NCBI GenBank assembly: GCA_011321895.1
Contig: DROK01000069.1
Span: 1-5,027 of the forward strand
Origin: Thermodesulfatator atlanticus
Lineage (GTDB): Bacteria; Desulfobacterota; Thermodesulfobacteria; Thermodesulfobacteriales; Thermodesulfatatoraceae
Direction: 5' to 3'
Length of the DNA: 5,027 nt
Shown here: piece after piece, positions 4,647-5,027 of the stretch
Layout: each line of letters opens with the position of its first letter
Numbering within the stretch: position 1 is the stretch's first letter
Notes under the pieces: model-generated
Database searches by the model: none
The model's input: the letters and a program-made list of their open reading frames with translations, nothing else
Told to the model about the DNA's origin: nothing
Program-made: the position numbers and the translations under genes

Positions 4647-5027
4647 ATGTTTTCTCACCTAGACCGCAAAATCCTTTTTGCTATCGCTACCATCCTGGTA
4701 ATTTTTTGGTTCTTCTTTGTCTGGTGGTCTACCAGAGAACAGAAGAATTTTTACCTGGCCCAGATGAAAAGAGAGGCCTTTACCCTTTATAACTTCGTCG
4801 TACTCACCCGGGAGTGGATCTCAAGCAAGGGAGGAATCTTCGTAAAGGAAAAAGACAGGTTCATAAAGATTACGCCCTCTCATTTTACCAAAGAACTGGC
4901 CCAGTTTGCCGCCCCGAAACATCTTCCCTTTTCCTTTAAAGTGGCGGTCATCAACGCCCAAAACCCGGCCCATAAACCGGATGACTTCGAAAAAGAGGCC
5001 ATTATGCACTTCCAAAGAGAAGGAGCC
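4647..5027 (+). CDS. Membrane-anchored DUF3365 (Tll0287-like) sensory protein, N-terminal part
   Basis: The frame is open from ATG 4647 to the right edge, giving 127 residues. A TAA at 4638-4640 in the same frame rules out an earlier start. Residues about 10-27 form a strongly hydrophobic helix. The following region matches the DUF3365/Tll0287-like extracytoplasmic sensor domain: a helix ending in TREWISSKGGIFV (54-66), then KITPSHFTKELAQ (74-86), and then INAQNPAHKPDDFEKEA (102-118), corresponding to the family's RxW..GGVYV, TPAxMTRxL and NPxNxPDxWE blocks. Many members are the input part of histidine kinases or chemotaxis-type receptors, and many bind heme c through a CXXCH that lies further C-terminal than this window reaches, so neither heme binding nor an output domain can be seen. 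The start has only a weak Shine-Dalgarno sequence. Its divergent position next to haoCA suggests a regulatory link with nitrogen-oxide or redox sensing, which is inference. Confidence 0.75.
   Translation, partial: MFSHLDRKILFAIATILVIFWFFFVWWSTREQKNFYLAQMKREAFTLYNFVVLTREWISSKGGIFVKEKDRFIKITPSHFTKELAQFAAPKHLPFSFKVAVINAQNPAHKPDDFEKEAIMHFQREGA

Noticed and set aside
4583..4792. 69-codon plus-strand frame overlapping the start of the sensor gene
   Set aside because: It is shifted relative to the frame that carries a membrane helix and the DUF3365 pattern through to the window edge; this frame ends inside the gene.
4821..5015. 64-codon minus-strand frame opposite the sensor gene
   Set aside because: It is antisense to the DUF3365-like coding region and has no features of its own.

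Overview
This window looks like chromosomal DNA from an anaerobic, probably thermophilic, respiratory bacterium. It joins a Fur-type ferrous-iron uptake operon (feo) to a multiheme cytochrome module (haoC-haoA) known for reducing nitrite or hydroxylamine to ammonium. Moderate base composition, strong Shine-Dalgarno sites, compact Lys/Glu-rich proteins and the haoCA arrangement suggest Thermodesulfobacteria or a similar deep-branching or Campylobacterota-like vent lineage. That placement is inference from memory of which groups use this module; no marker gene here settles it.

Layout. Positions 1-1927 (minus strand) hold feoB, whose C-terminal end runs off the left edge. feoA follows at 1993-2217 (minus). 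Upstream of it, 2147-2405 contains two overlapping small minus-strand ORFs. One encodes a membrane-anchored Cys-rich protein of the kind often found beside FeoB. The other is an unrecognised 65-residue frame with the best ribosome binding site in the operon. The feo operon appears to start from a promoter near 2445-2471, overlapped by a 19-bp Fur-like palindrome at 2428-2446. An intrinsic terminator at 2502-2532 separates feo from the upstream cytochrome operon.

Positions 2561-3916 (minus) encode an exported octaheme cytochrome of the hydroxylamine oxidoreductase family (haoA). It is preceded, 18 bp away, by haoC (3935-4495, minus), a tetraheme membrane-anchored NapC/NrfH-type quinol dehydrogenase. 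The expected flow is menaquinol to HaoC to HaoA, reducing nitrite and/or hydroxylamine in the periplasm, as in the NrfHA complex. The intergenic region 4496-4646 contains a GTAAC-N6-GTTAC palindrome resembling CRP/FNR-family (for example HcpR-like) operators. Divergently, at 4647 to the right edge (plus), starts a membrane-anchored protein with a DUF3365/Tll0287-like sensory domain, probably a heme-type sensor.

The most interesting points are the overlapping frames at the head of the feo operon, a tyrosine in HaoA that seems to occupy the P460 cross-link position although the gene context is of the reductive type, and a possible nitrosative/nitrite-responsive operator shared by haoCA and a divergent sensor gene. 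No RNA genes, mobile elements, CRISPR arrays or long repeats were seen.
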